Shown here piece after piece: positions 7,770-17,618 of a DNA stretch of 64,000 nucleotides. How positions within the stretch are numbered: position 1 is the first letter of the stretch; the number at the start of each line of letters is the position of its first letter. The notes beneath the pieces were generated by a model. That model worked only from the letters and a program-made list of their open reading frames with translations. It was not told where the DNA came from and did not search any database. The stretch is taken from NCBI RefSeq assembly GCF_019880305.1, contig NZ_CP082301.1, positions 1,674,001 to 1,738,000 on the forward strand. Reading direction: 5' to 3'. This stretch comes from Streptomyces decoyicus. Its GTDB lineage: Bacteria > Actinomycetota > Actinomycetes > Streptomycetales > Streptomycetaceae. A program made the position numbers and the translations under genes.

Positions 7770-9047
7770 ATGGCTCTGTCGAGACGCGTTCTGCTCGGGC
7801 GGCTGGCGGCGACCGGAGCGGCCGGTGCGGCGCTGGCCACGGGCGCGGGCCCCGCCCGGGCGGCGGCCCCGGCGCACGGCGGCGGGCGGCGGGTGCACAC
7901 CGGCTTCGACCGGCTGTCCGCCGACGGCTACCGCCTCCTGGACGGCCACCAGGTCGGCATCGTCACCAACCCCACCGGCGTCACCCGGGACCTGCGGCAC
8001 ATCGTGGATGTGATGCACGCCGACGACAGGGTGCGGCTGACCGCCGTCTTCGGCCCCGAGCACGGCTTCCGCGGCACCGCACAGGCCGGCGGCTCCGAGG
8101 GCCGCTACGACGATCCGGCCACCGGGCTGCCGGTCTACGACACGTACAACAAGAGCGGCAGGGAACTCGCCGGCATCTTCACCGCCTCCGGTGTGGACAC
8201 CGTCGTCTTCGACATCCAGGACGTGGGCGCGCGCTTCTACACCTACATCTGGACGCTGTACGACTGCATGGTGGCCGCGGTGCTCGCCGGCAAGCGCTTC
8301 CTGGTCCTGGACCGGCCCAATCCGGTCACCGGCCGTTCGGCCACCGGCCCGGTGCTCGACAAGGCGTACGCCTCCTTCGTCGGCCGGGAGCCGATCGCGC
8401 AGGCGCACGGCATGACGGTGGCGGAGCTGGCCCTGCTGTTCAACGGCGAGTTCGTGCCGCAGGCCGCCGGGCGCCCCGTGGAGCTGGAGACCGTCCGGAT
8501 GACCGGCTGGCGGCGCGGCGACTTCTACGGGACGACCGGCCTGCCGTGGGTGCCGCCGAGCCCCAACATGCCCACCCCCGACACCGCCCTCGTCTACTCC
8601 GGCACCTGCCTCTTCGAGGGCACCAACCTCTCCGAGGGGCGCGGCACCACCCGCCCCTTCGAGCTGCTGGGCGCGGACGGCATCGACCGGCGGTGGGCCG
8701 CGGCCGCCACCGAACTGGGCCTGCCCGGCGTCCACTTCAGGGAGGCCTACTTCGCCCCCACCTTCTCCAAGTTCCAGGGCAAGACGATCGGCGGCGTCCA
8801 ACTGCACGTCCACGACCCCGAGACGTTCGACCCGGTACGCACCGGCATCGGCCTCCTGGTGACCGCGAAGCGGGTCTGGAGCGGCTTCGCCTGGCGGCCG
8901 GACAACGGCATCGACCGGCTGACCGGCTCCGTCACCGTACGAAAGATGATCGACGCGGGCGCAGCCCCGGACGAGATCACCGCCGCCTGGCAGGAGAAGC
9001 TGACCCGCTTCCGTGCGGTACGGCGGCGGTACCTGCGCTATCGGTGA
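7770..9047 (+). CDS. DUF1343 protein, exo-beta-N-acetylmuramidase NamZ-like (GH171)
   Basis: A 425-residue exported protein. The N-terminus SRRVLLGRLAATGAAGAALA is a twin-arginine signal with a cleavage site near ARA-AAP. The mature part has the DUF1343 signatures GIVTNPTGVTRDLRHIVDVM, FGPEHGFRG, FDIQDVGARFYTY and DRPNPVTG. Characterised family members (NamZ) release terminal MurNAc from peptidoglycan fragments, so a cell-wall recycling role outside the membrane is likely. The start has a clear GGAGG at 7758-7762. Confidence 0.88.
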   Translation: MALSRRVLLGRLAATGAAGAALATGAGPARAAAPAHGGGRRVHTGFDRLSADGYRLLDGHQVGIVTNPTGVTRDLRHIVDVMHADDRVRLTAVFGPEHGFRGTAQAGGSEGRYDDPATGLPVYDTYNKSGRELAGIFTASGVDTVVFDIQDVGARFYTYIWTLYDCMVAAVLAGKRFLVLDRPNPVTGRSATGPVLDKAYASFVGREPIAQAHGMTVAELALLFNGEFVPQAAGRPVELETVRMTGWRRGDFYGTTGLPWVPPSPNMPTPDTALVYSGTCLFEGTNLSEGRGTTRPFELLGADGIDRRWAAAATELGLPGVHFREAYFAPTFSKFQGKTIGGVQLHVHDPETFDPVRTGIGLLVTAKRVWSGFAWRPDNGIDRLTGSVTVRKMIDAGAAPDEITAAWQEKLTRFRAVRRRYLRYR

Positions 9048-9072
9048 GAGCGTGGGGCCGGCCTCCGGTCGT

Positions 9073-9105
9073 GGCCTGTCCCGGTCTCAAGCGCCGAGAC
9101 AGGCC
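9073..9105 (+). terminator. Hairpin downstream of the DUF1343 gene
   Basis: GGCCTGTC (9073-9080) pairs with GACAGGCC (9098-9105) around a 17-base loop, 25 bp after the stop codon. It probably separates this gene from the permease gene. Confidence 0.5.
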
Positions 9106-9151
9106 ATTTCACCTATTGACTGCCCCCTACACCGAGCCGGAAAGTGCGCTC

Positions 9152-10498
9152 GTGAGTAGCGACGCGACATCAGCGCAGACAACAGCACAGACATCAGACA
9201 CCTCTCTGTCGAAGGGGGGTCAGGAGGCCGCCGGCGGGGAGAGTTTGCGCCGGGTGGCGGTGGCCTCGTTCATCGGGACGGCCATCGAGTTCTATGACTT
9301 CTACATCTACGGAACGGCCGCCGCGCTCGTCCTCAACCAGGCGTTCTTCCCGACGCTCAACCCGGTCAACGCCACCCTCGCGTCCTTCTCCACCTATGCG
9401 GTGGCGTTCGCCGCGCGGCCGCTCGGGTCGGTGATTTTCGGCCACTTCGGCGACCGGGTGGGCCGTAAGTCCGTCCTGGTCGTCTCGCTGCTGCTGATGG
9501 GGCTCTCGACGGCGTGCGTCGGGCTGCTGCCGGGCTACGGCACATGGGGAGTCTGGGCGCCGCTGCTGCTGATCGCGCTGCGCTTTCTCCAGGGCATCGG
9601 CCTGGGCGGGGAGTGGGGCGGGGCCGCGCTGCTCGCCGTCGAGCATGCGCCGCGCAAGCGCCGTGGGCTGTACGCGGCCTTCCCGCAACTCGGGCCGTCC
9701 GTCGGGTTCTTCGCGGCGACCGGGGTGTTCTGGCTGCTGTCGTCCGCGCTCGACGACGCGGCATTCCGCTCGTGGGGCTGGCGGGTGCCGTTCCTGCTGT
9801 CGTTCCTGCTGGTCGGCGTCGGGCTGTTCGTACGGCTGAAGATCAGCGAGACGCCGGTCTTCGCCAAGGTGCTGGACGCCCAGGAGGCGAGCAAGGTCCC
9901 CACCGCCGATGTGCTGCGCCGGCATCCGCGCGAACTGCTGCTGGGCGCGGGCGGGATGATCGTCGCGTACGGCCTCTTCTACACCGCGACGACCTACTGC
10001 CTCTCCTACGCCACCGGCACCCTCGGCATCTCCCGCAACACCATGCTGGCGCTCTCCCTCGTCGCCTGCCTCTTCCTGGCAGCCGGCACCTGGCTCGCCG
10101 CCACTCGCTCCGACGGCGCCGGCCGCCGCAAGCTGATCCTTGCCGGGAGCGCCCTTGCGGTGGTGTGGGGGCTGGTGCTCTTTCCGCTGCTGGACACCGG
10201 ACAGCCGGTGCTGATCGCCGTCGCCATCGGTGGCGCGCTGTTCTGCATGGGCGTGGTGTACGGCCCGATGGGCGCCTACCTGCCGGAGCTGTTCGGCGCG
10301 ACGGTGCGCTACTCGGGCGCCTCCCTCGCCTACAACCTGGGCGGTGTGCTGGGCGGCGCGGTCGCTCCGCTGGTCGCCACCCGGCTCCAGTCGGCGTACG
10401 GCTCGGCGTCGGTGGGCTGGTACGTCAGCGCGATGGCGGTCGTCTCACTGCTGTGCGTACTGGCGCTGCCGGAGACCCGGGAGCGGGAACTGGTCTGA
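9152..10498 (+). CDS. MFS transporter, metabolite:H+ symporter (MHS) family
   Basis: About 448 residues and 12 predicted membrane segments. The MHS signature AIEFYDFYIYGTAAALVL opens the first helix, and the loop 2-3 motif is GHFGDRVGRKSVLV. The central ERKRRGL-like segment is seen as APRKRRGLYAAFPQLG. MHS permeases import organic acids, betaines or aromatic acids with protons. The GTG at 9152 is chosen because it leaves a normal short cytoplasmic N-terminus; there is little ribosome-binding signal. It converges on the LysR gene with 20 bp between stops. The substrate is unknown. Confidence 0.85.
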   Translation: MSSDATSAQTTAQTSDTSLSKGGQEAAGGESLRRVAVASFIGTAIEFYDFYIYGTAAALVLNQAFFPTLNPVNATLASFSTYAVAFAARPLGSVIFGHFGDRVGRKSVLVVSLLLMGLSTACVGLLPGYGTWGVWAPLLLIALRFLQGIGLGGEWGGAALLAVEHAPRKRRGLYAAFPQLGPSVGFFAATGVFWLLSSALDDAAFRSWGWRVPFLLSFLLVGVGLFVRLKISETPVFAKVLDAQEASKVPTADVLRRHPRELLLGAGGMIVAYGLFYTATTYCLSYATGTLGISRNTMLALSLVACLFLAAGTWLAATRSDGAGRRKLILAGSALAVVWGLVLFPLLDTGQPVLIAVAIGGALFCMGVVYGPMGAYLPELFGATVRYSGASLAYNLGGVLGGAVAPLVATRLQSAYGSASVGWYVSAMAVVSLLCVLALPETRERELV

Positions 10499-10518
10499 GG
10501 TGCCGATGCCGCCCGCCC

Positions 10519-11541
10519 TCATGAGCTCAGCCACCATCGCCCGCTCTCCCCGGACAGTGCGTCCCACAGGAGGTTGAGGGGGTGGCCGGGGGCGTAGGAG
10601 TCCCGCTCGCCGCGGCGGGTGAAGACGCCGACCAGCACCTCGGTCCTGGGGCCCACCTCCCCGACGATCTCCAGGGTGCGCAGCCCGCCGGCTTCCGGGA
10701 GGCGGCCGTCCGCGGCCGCCTCCCCGATGCCCCGGGTGACCAGCATCGCCCCGCTGACCACTCCCGACCGCAGCAGTTCGAAGCCGTAGTGCGCGGCCTC
10801 GATCTCGGCCGCGATGGACAGCTTCTGCTGGTATTCGGGGCCGTACCACGAGGTCAGGAAGCGGCCGATCAGACCGCGCGCGGAGACGACCAGGGGCAGC
10901 CGGGGCAGGTCGCGGGCGCCGAAGGAGGTACCGGGGAGCCGTTCCGGCGGCAGGTTCGTCAGCAGTGAGAGCCCGCTGCGCCGCCACTCCATGACCTCGT
11001 ACGGGGCCAGCAGTTCCGCTTCGTCGGCCTCGGTGACCACGACGCTGCCGCAGACCAGATCGAGTTCCTTGGAGCGCAACTTGGCGAAGAGGTCGCCGGT
11101 GCGGACGTGGGTGACCTTCAGATCGACGTCGTCGCGCTCGTAGTCCTCGGTGACGCGTTCCACCGCGTCCAGCAGGAAGCCGAGCGTATAGCGGGTGGTG
11201 CCGACGGACAGGGTCCGGCCGAGCCGGCGGCGGGCGTCGTGCACACCGTCCGACCACTCCCCCAGCGTGCGCCGGGCCAGGTCGACCAGTGCCTCGCCGG
11301 TCGCGGTGAACAGGGCGTCCCTCCCCCGCCCCTGTTTGAGGACCAGTTCCTCGCCGCACAGCGCGGAGAAGGTGCGGTTCATGGTGTCCAGCTGCTTTTG
11401 CACACTGGACTGTTCGCGGCCCAGCCGGCGCGCGGCGCCCAGCGCGGTACCCGCCTCGTGAACGACGATCAGCGTGCGCAGCTGGTCCATGGTGGTATCC
11501 AGCAGCTCCGTCGGGTACTGCTGCGGACCGAACAAGGCCAT
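10519..11541 (-). CDS. LysR family transcriptional regulator
   Basis: About 340 residues. The N-terminal helix-turn-helix covers LRTLIVVHEAGTALGAARRLGREQSSVQKQLDTM, followed by a substrate-binding domain beginning LSVGTTRYTLGFLLDAVE. The regulator converges with the MHS permease gene and may control it (inference). The start ATG 11541 has a GAGG-type site close upstream; ATG 11556 is possible. Confidence 0.82.
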   Translation of the reverse strand: MALFGPQQYPTELLDTTMDQLRTLIVVHEAGTALGAARRLGREQSSVQKQLDTMNRTFSALCGEELVLKQGRGRDALFTATGEALVDLARRTLGEWSDGVHDARRRLGRTLSVGTTRYTLGFLLDAVERVTEDYERDDVDLKVTHVRTGDLFAKLRSKELDLVCGSVVVTEADEAELLAPYEVMEWRRSGLSLLTNLPPERLPGTSFGARDLPRLPLVVSARGLIGRFLTSWYGPEYQQKLSIAAEIEAAHYGFELLRSGVVSGAMLVTRGIGEAAADGRLPEAGGLRTLEIVGEVGPRTEVLVGVFTRRGERDSYAPGHPLNLLWDALSGESGRWWLSS

Positions 11542-11665
11542 GCCTCGCTTTCCCATCCCCTGGAGTTCAGAACCCTTCAGCATACCCCCAGCGGAATCCC
11601 GGCCCGAGGGCAGCCGGGGCACCCTGCACGGGAGTTGAAGCGCCGGGGGCATCCGGCGTGCACGC

Positions 11666-11702
11666 ACGAAGGCCCCGGGACCACCCGCCCCGGGGCCTTC
11701 GT
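11666..11702 (-). terminator. Strong hairpin downstream of the acylase gene
   Basis: ACGAAGGCCCCGGG pairs with CCCGGGGCCTTCGT around a short loop, 15 bp beyond the minus-strand stop at 11717. Confidence 0.7.
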
Positions 11703-11716
11703 ATGCCGCCTGCCGT

Positions 11717-14536
11717 CTACCGGTGCGCCGGGAACTCCACGACCTGCTGATAGGTCGGCCGGTTCTGCCAGCTGAGGGTGTCGTGGGTCAGGCCGCCCAC
11801 CGCGCGGTGGATGATCGCGTCCGCGCACCACTGGTCGCCGGCCTTGCAGCTGCCGTCGCCGGGGTAGACCTGCTCGGCGGTCTTCCCGCTCGCCTGCTGG
11901 AGCGTGGCCAGCAGGGTGTCGCGGCAGGCGGACAGGTCACCGTTGCCGCAGTACGACTGCGCGAGCGGGCCCGCCACCTTGTCTCCGAGCACCGCACGCA
12001 GATCCTTGTCCGCGTAGCTCCACCAGCCGTACTGGAACGCCGATCCGGCGTGCCCCCCGGTCGGCCCGTGGCCGGCCGACGGTGATTCGTCGATGGCGAG
12101 GTTGGCACGCAGTGCGTCGTAGAGGTCGCCGCCGAGGCCCGGCTTGAAGACGGCCTCGGTCATCAGCGGCCACCAGGCGTCCATGAGGCGTACCGCGTCG
12201 GGGTGCGTGTAGGTGTGCGAGCCCGCCGCGGTCTCCTTGCGCTGGGCGCCGTCCTTGCGCCAGGCCTCCAGCTGCTGGACCGCGGTCTTCAGCTTCGGGT
12301 CGGTGACGGGCTTGCTGGTGAGGACCCGCAGGAGTTCGGGCAGGACGTCCTCGCCGCGCAGGTCGGTGACGGCGGCCTCGGCCATGGCGCGGGTCAGTGA
12401 CGCCCGGGTCACCCCGCCGTCCTCGGTCAGCGCCCGCACCCGGTCGTCCAGGAGATTGCCGCGGTGCACCGACCCGTTGCCGAAGCCTGCCGAGTCGTAG
12501 TCCTCGGCCTGCTTGTTGTTCCACGAGATGTAGTAGTCCTGCCCGACGGACTGCGGATGCTGGGCGGGCGGGGTGTAGTCGGTGGTGTTGGTGGCCGGGT
12601 CGTAGCCCTTCCACTCGTAGGCGTCCTCCGCCTTGACGGGCAGGGACGGGTCGACATCGGGGTTGCGTACCGGGTTGAGACCGCTGTTGTAGTACGCGAC
12701 GTCACGGGAGTCGGCGTAGAACCAGTTGAAGGCGTAGCCGATGTGCTCGGCGGCCTTCTGGAACGTCTTGGCGTCGCGTACGTAGGACGGGTCGTTGAAC
12801 ATCTGGAAGCCGATGATCGAGTCGGCCTCGTGGCGGTAGGTGGAGCGCTGCGCGGTGTAGGCGACGGGCTTGCCGTCCATGGTGGCGCGATGGGTGACGG
12901 TCCCGTACTTCGTCCGGAAGACCTGCATCCGGTAGGAGCCGGCCGCCGTCGGGTCGGCGACGGTGGGCTTCCAGGAGTTGGTGCGCTCCAGCTTCTCCAT
13001 GGGGACGCAGGTGCCGCGGTAGCGGTAGGAGGTGGAGTCCTTGGTGGGCGCGGAGCCGTCCGCGTTGCACAGCTCGACGGCGTAGGTGTCGGTGATGTCC
13101 TGGCCGGCGGAGGTGGCGCTCCAGGCGTAGTCCTGGCCGCGGCCGAGCTGGACGTACATCCCGACGCCCGCGAAGGAGGCGCCGCGGGCGCTGATGCCGG
13201 GCCCCTGGATCTCCTGGAGCATCAGCAGCTGGGGCGCGAAGTAGCCGGTCTGCGGGCCGAAGACGGCGACGGGGTGGCCGCTCGCGGTGTGCTTGCCGGA
13301 GACCAGCAGGGCGTTGGACATCCCGCGGTGCCGGGTGGGGTCGAGGCTGCCCTCGGGCAACACCCCGTCCTTGAAGAGGCCTTCCAGCTTCTTGTACTTC
13401 TCGGGCGCCTTGACCGGGTCCCGTGGCGGTGTCCCGCTCTTGACGGTGGCCGCGCCGGTGCGGTCGAAGACCAGCGGCTCGGACGTGACCGAGCCGCGGT
13501 CGGGCAGCGCGGTGCCCTTCGCCTTGGCCGGCTTGACGGCGTACGGGAAGCTGCTGCCGTCGTGCAGCGTCTTGGCGGCCTCGGGGTCGTTGCGCTCCCG
13601 GAAGGACTCCCAGGCCTCGGTGCCCTTCTCGACGCCGTACTTCTGCTGGGCGGAGAGCAGCGCGAGGGCCGAGGGGACCTCGCCGCCACCGCCGTTGCCG
13701 AAGAGGCCGCCGACGACGGAGGCGAGTGCTATCAGGTCGGTGAGCTTGAAGGGCTGGATCTCACCGGCGTTGGTGAGGGCGTCGACGTGGCCGGTGAGGA
13801 CGTACTCACCGGGGAAGTAGCGGCCGTTCTTGGACTGTTCGCGGTAGGCGTTGATGCCGTCGATGTAGGCCTGGGCGTCCGCCATGGCCAGCTTGCCGCG
13901 CTCGCCGTTGGTGTCGCGGATGCGGTCGACCTGGGCCTGGAGATCGGCTTCGGTGTACGGCGCCTGCGGCCAGAACTGCTGCTCCAGGCCCTGGTTGGCG
14001 AGCGCACCGCCGGCGAAGGAGGTCAGTTCGCCGCGGCCGATGTGGCGGAAGAGGTCCATCAGCCACAGCCGGTCCTGGCCGGCGGCGTAGCCGGCGCCGT
14101 ACTCGGTGCCGTAGCGGGTGGTGCCCTTGATGTGCGGCACTCCGGTCTTCTTGTCCCGAGTGATGGTCACGTCGCTGCGGGGCGTGCTGACCTTGCCGAC
14201 CTGGTCCTGGGGGACGCCGAAGGAGGCATCGTTGAAGAACTGGGAAAGGGTGTCGTCGGTGAGCGACTGGTAGCCGCTCGCCAGCGCGCCGTACGGGCCG
14301 AGTTGGTCGGTGGAGTGCTCGGGGTGGGTGCCGAACAGCTTGTTGCCGAGGATCTCCATCAGGGTGGCGTTGCCGGTGGCGCCGGGCGGCAGGATGTCGG
14401 CGCACTGGCCCTGGCAGTAGTCGTTGGCGTCCTTCGGCACGGCGGCCGCGGTGGGGGGCGGTGCCAAGAGCGTGGCACCCAGGGCGAACAGGGCTGCCGC
14501 GGCGGCGGTCCTGAGCCTTCCGGTACGTCGTCGCAT
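11717..14536 (-). CDS. Secreted penicillin acylase family protein (Ntn hydrolase)
   Basis: A 939-residue precursor. A signal peptide (RRRTGRLRTAAAAALFALGA, cleavage near TAAAVPK) is followed by an alpha-type region to about residue 400 and a beta region that should start at Ser407 (RHRGM then SNALLVSGKHTASG), the N-terminal nucleophile exposed by autoproteolysis. Downstream come the family's oxyanion and Asn-type segments. Such enzymes cleave amides: beta-lactam side chains, acyl-homoserine lactones or lipopeptide acyl chains. Which of these is the substrate cannot be told here. A GAGGAGCAGGA site precedes the ATG. Confidence 0.9.
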   Translation of the reverse strand: MRRRTGRLRTAAAAALFALGATLLAPPPTAAAVPKDANDYCQGQCADILPPGATGNATLMEILGNKLFGTHPEHSTDQLGPYGALASGYQSLTDDTLSQFFNDASFGVPQDQVGKVSTPRSDVTITRDKKTGVPHIKGTTRYGTEYGAGYAAGQDRLWLMDLFRHIGRGELTSFAGGALANQGLEQQFWPQAPYTEADLQAQVDRIRDTNGERGKLAMADAQAYIDGINAYREQSKNGRYFPGEYVLTGHVDALTNAGEIQPFKLTDLIALASVVGGLFGNGGGGEVPSALALLSAQQKYGVEKGTEAWESFRERNDPEAAKTLHDGSSFPYAVKPAKAKGTALPDRGSVTSEPLVFDRTGAATVKSGTPPRDPVKAPEKYKKLEGLFKDGVLPEGSLDPTRHRGMSNALLVSGKHTASGHPVAVFGPQTGYFAPQLLMLQEIQGPGISARGASFAGVGMYVQLGRGQDYAWSATSAGQDITDTYAVELCNADGSAPTKDSTSYRYRGTCVPMEKLERTNSWKPTVADPTAAGSYRMQVFRTKYGTVTHRATMDGKPVAYTAQRSTYRHEADSIIGFQMFNDPSYVRDAKTFQKAAEHIGYAFNWFYADSRDVAYYNSGLNPVRNPDVDPSLPVKAEDAYEWKGYDPATNTTDYTPPAQHPQSVGQDYYISWNNKQAEDYDSAGFGNGSVHRGNLLDDRVRALTEDGGVTRASLTRAMAEAAVTDLRGEDVLPELLRVLTSKPVTDPKLKTAVQQLEAWRKDGAQRKETAAGSHTYTHPDAVRLMDAWWPLMTEAVFKPGLGGDLYDALRANLAIDESPSAGHGPTGGHAGSAFQYGWWSYADKDLRAVLGDKVAGPLAQSYCGNGDLSACRDTLLATLQQASGKTAEQVYPGDGSCKAGDQWCADAIIHRAVGGLTHDTLSWQNRPTYQQVVEFPAHR

Positions 14537-14788
14537 TCCTGCTCCTCGATGGGGGTCCCCTGCTTGCTAGAGCCCGGGGGAGGGTGGGCGGGACGTTACC
14601 GGCGGTTATCCCTGGCCGGAAGATGAACAACAGTCAACTTTCCTTCTTTCGGGGAGAATCTTTCGACGACGCCAGGACGCTCGGAACATCACCCCCGAAA
14701 AACCGCACGAAAGTTCGATGGATCCAGTTGGTGATCGACTACGTCCCATCCCCGTCCAGTCGGATCCTCCCCACGGAGGTGGGATGAA

Positions 14789-15403
14789 ATGGCCGGTTTC
14801 AGAGCCCTCGCAGAACAGGTCCGCAATCCACGACTCGTCGCGGCTCAGCGACGCACCGCCCTGCGCAAGTGCCTTGAACGCTTCGCCCCTTACGGGCACC
14901 GGGCGACCTGGCACCATCTGTGCACCCGGGCCGGTATCGCGACCCAGGACCGCGACCCCGATCCGGAGCGGCTGGTAGCCGCGCTGGCCGAGCTGGAAGA
15001 GGCCCGCGCGCTCTGGCTCGCGTACGAGGAGGAGTTCGCCGCCCGGCGCCGGAAGGAGAAGCACGACGGCATCCGGCAGCCAGGCGCCATCGACGAATGG
15101 CACCGGCGGACCTGGGGCGGCTGTGACATCGTGCCGTGCGAGTCACCGCAACGGCACCCGGCGGCCCGCCTCGCGGTGGTGCTGCGCCGCATGATCGTGG
15201 CGATGGAGACGGGGCGGCCGCGCCGTGACTGCCCCGTGTGCGGCGGCACCCGCTTCACCTGGCTCCCGGAGGCGTTGGACGCCCCGGCACCCGGACCGGC
15301 CTGCTTGCGGTGCGGGGTGCTGGCCCCGGCGTCCGTGCTGACGCCCGAGGTGCTGACCGCCGCGGGCCGGCTGCACGGGGCGGGGGCGTTCGCGGCGGCC
15401 TGA
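14789..15403 (+). CDS. Hypothetical protein with a zinc-ribbon-like CxxC pair
   Basis: A 204-residue protein without a family I can name. It has a basic helical N-terminus, a charged central helix (EEEFAARRRKEKHDG) and near the C-terminus CPVCGG, then CLRCG 30 residues later, which looks like a zinc ribbon. The start has a good GGAGGTGGG site. It stands alone between the acylase and the BKACE gene. Confidence 0.75.
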   Translation: MAGFRALAEQVRNPRLVAAQRRTALRKCLERFAPYGHRATWHHLCTRAGIATQDRDPDPERLVAALAELEEARALWLAYEEEFAARRRKEKHDGIRQPGAIDEWHRRTWGGCDIVPCESPQRHPAARLAVVLRRMIVAMETGRPRRDCPVCGGTRFTWLPEALDAPAPGPACLRCGVLAPASVLTPEVLTAAGRLHGAGAFAAA

Positions 15404-15487
15404 CCCCCGGACAGCGGCCGCGCGCCGCGTACACCCGGAACGGCCGACGTCAGGGGAGCTGTCAGACCCTGCTGTCATCATCGGGGC

Positions 15488-16216
15488 ATGCTTCAGGTCT
15501 GTCTCAACGGCGCCCGGACGGCGGCCGATTCCGCGGCGGTGCCGATGTCGCCGGCCGCCCTCGCCGAAGCCGCGCGGCAGGCGGTGGCGGCCGGTGCCGA
15601 CGATGTCCATGTCCATCCCAAGACCCCGTGCGGCCAGGATTCCCTTGCGCCGCGGGTGGTGGCCGCCGTCCTGGAGGCCGTCCGGGCGGTGGTGGATGCC
15701 CCGGTGGGGGTGACGACCGGCGCCTGGAGCGAGCCGGATCCCGTACGCCGGGCGGAGCGGATCCGCTCCTGGACGGTGCTGCCCGACCACGCCTCGGTGA
15801 ACTGGCACGAGCCGGGCGCCGAGGCCGTCGCCACCGCCCTGCTGGAGCGTGGCATCGGCATCGAGGCCGGCATCTGGTCGGGCACGGACGGCGCGGAGTC
15901 GTTCGCCCGCTCACCGCTCGCGCCGCGGGTGCTGCGGGTGCTGGCCGAAGTGACCGACACCGACGCCGGATCCGCGCCGGCCACAGCCCGCGAGCTGCTG
16001 ACCGCCGTGGCCGGCGCCGCGCCCGGCCGCCCGGTGCTGCTGCACGGGGAGGACGGCGGGGCCTGGCCCGTGCTGCGACTGGCCGGCGCACTGGGACTGG
16101 CCACCCGGATCGGCATCGAGGACACTCTCCTGCTGCCCGACGGCCGGCCGGCCACCGACAACGCCCAACTGGTGGCCAGTGCAACGACTTTGGTCAGTGG
16201 CCTTCCCGGCGGGTGA
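15488..16216 (+). CDS. Beta-keto acid cleavage enzyme (BKACE, DUF849 family)
   Basis: A 242-residue TIM-barrel protein, slightly shorter than the usual 270-300. The metal-site motif DDVHVHPKTPCGQDSL, the strand GVTTGAW, the NWHEPGA segment and HGEDGGAWP match the family that condenses a beta-keto acid with acetyl-CoA to give acetoacetate and a CoA ester. A transporter gene starts 22 bp later, so import and cleavage of an organic acid may be coupled. The native keto acid is not predictable. Confidence 0.85.
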   Translation: MLQVCLNGARTAADSAAVPMSPAALAEAARQAVAAGADDVHVHPKTPCGQDSLAPRVVAAVLEAVRAVVDAPVGVTTGAWSEPDPVRRAERIRSWTVLPDHASVNWHEPGAEAVATALLERGIGIEAGIWSGTDGAESFARSPLAPRVLRVLAEVTDTDAGSAPATARELLTAVAGAAPGRPVLLHGEDGGAWPVLRLAGALGLATRIGIEDTLLLPDGRPATDNAQLVASATTLVSGLPGG

Positions 16217-16238
16217 CCGGGGAGGTACGTTCCGCCGC

Positions 16239-17618
16239 ATGATCGCGCTCGCCCGCTCCCGCATCGTCGCCCCTCCGGGGTGGAGCCGCTGGCTCGTCCC
16301 GCCCGCCGCCCTGTCCATCCATCTCGCCATCGGCCAGGCCTACGCCTGGAGTGTGTTCAAACCGCCCCTGGAGTCCTCCCTCCAGCTGTCCGGGACGGCC
16401 TCCGCGCTCCCCTTCCAGCTCGCCATCGTGATGCTGGGCCTGTCCGCCGCGTTCGGCGGCACGCTCGTCGAACGCAACGGCCCGCGCTGGGCGATGTGCG
16501 TCTCCGCGGTCTGCTTCTCCACGGGCTTCCTGGTCGCCGCTCTCGGCGCGGCCACCGGCCAATACTGGCTGGTGGTCCTCGGTTACGGCTTCATCGGCGG
16601 CATCGGCCTGGGCATCGGCTACATCTCCCCGGTCTCGACCCTCATCAAGTGGTTCCCCGACCGTCCCGGGATGGCCACCGGCATCGCCATCATGGGCTTC
16701 GGCGGCGGCGCGCTGATCGCCTCCCCCTGGTCCGCCCAACTCCTGGGCTCCCTCGGCGCGGACGCCTCCGGGATCGCCCGGACCTTCCTGATCATGGGCC
16801 TGGCCTATGCCGTCTTCATGACCCTCGGGGTCGTACTGGTGCGGGTCCCCGCCGACGAATGGCGGCCGCCCGCCGGACCGCCCGCGGGCGCCTCCCCGGC
16901 CCGCCCGCTCGTGACCACCGCACAGGTCTCGGCCCGCAGCGCGCTGCGGACCCCGCAGTTCTGGTGTCTGTGGGTCATCCTCTGCATGAATGTCACGGCG
17001 GGCATCGGCATCCTGGAGAAGGCCGCCCCGATGATCTCCGACTTCTTCGCGCACACCGCGGCGCCGGTGAGCGCCCCGGCGGCGGCCGGATTCGTCGGCA
17101 TGCTCTCGCTGGCCAACATGCTCGGCCGGATCGTCTGGTCCTCCGCCTCCGACCTGGTGGGCCGCAAGAACATCTACCGTCTCTACCTCGGCGCCGGCGC
17201 CCTGATGTATCTGCTGATCGCGCTGGCCGGCGACTCCTCCAAGCCGCTGTTCATCGCCTGCGCGGTGGTGGTCCTGTCCTTCTACGGCGGCGGATTCGCC
17301 ACCATCCCGGCGTATTTGAAGGATCTGTTCGGCAGTTACCAGGTCGGCGCGATCCACGGGCGGCTGCTGACGGCCTGGTCCACGGCCGGCGTGCTCGGCC
17401 CATTGATCGTCAACGCCATCGCCGACGGGCAGAAGTCCGCCGGCCGCAGCGGCCCGGACCTCTACACCACCTCGTTCTTCATCATGATCGGCCTGCTCGT
17501 CGTGGGCTTCGTCGCCAACGAACTGGTCCGCCCCGTGCACCCACGGCACCACCAACCACCGGAAAAGGCGGACCAGTTGGCAGCCGCGCCCGCCGCCCCG
17601 AAGGGAGCCGGGCAGTGA
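16239..17618 (+). CDS. OFA (oxalate/formate antiporter-type) MFS transporter
   Basis: About 459 residues and 12 membrane helices. It begins with the OFA-type pattern QAYAWSVFKPPLESSL, followed by GGTLVERNGPRW in loop 2-3, and YGFIGGIGLGIGYISPVSTLIKWFPDRPG in helices 4-5, all typical of OFA members. It transports a carboxylate, not necessarily oxalate. The start at 16239 has GGGGAGG upstream. Its stop overlaps the start of the small protein gene at 17615. Confidence 0.88.
   Translation: MIALARSRIVAPPGWSRWLVPPAALSIHLAIGQAYAWSVFKPPLESSLQLSGTASALPFQLAIVMLGLSAAFGGTLVERNGPRWAMCVSAVCFSTGFLVAALGAATGQYWLVVLGYGFIGGIGLGIGYISPVSTLIKWFPDRPGMATGIAIMGFGGGALIASPWSAQLLGSLGADASGIARTFLIMGLAYAVFMTLGVVLVRVPADEWRPPAGPPAGASPARPLVTTAQVSARSALRTPQFWCLWVILCMNVTAGIGILEKAAPMISDFFAHTAAPVSAPAAAGFVGMLSLANMLGRIVWSSASDLVGRKNIYRLYLGAGALMYLLIALAGDSSKPLFIACAVVVLSFYGGGFATIPAYLKDLFGSYQVGAIHGRLLTAWSTAGVLGPLIVNAIADGQKSAGRSGPDLYTTSFFIMIGLLVVGFVANELVRPVHPRHHQPPEKADQLAAAPAAPKGAGQ

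Noticed and set aside
12464..14626. 720-codon open frame on the plus strand
   Set aside because: It is antisense to the penicillin-acylase gene. Its Gly/Val/Arg/Ala-rich composition is the usual mirror of a high-GC gene, and it has no family resemblance.
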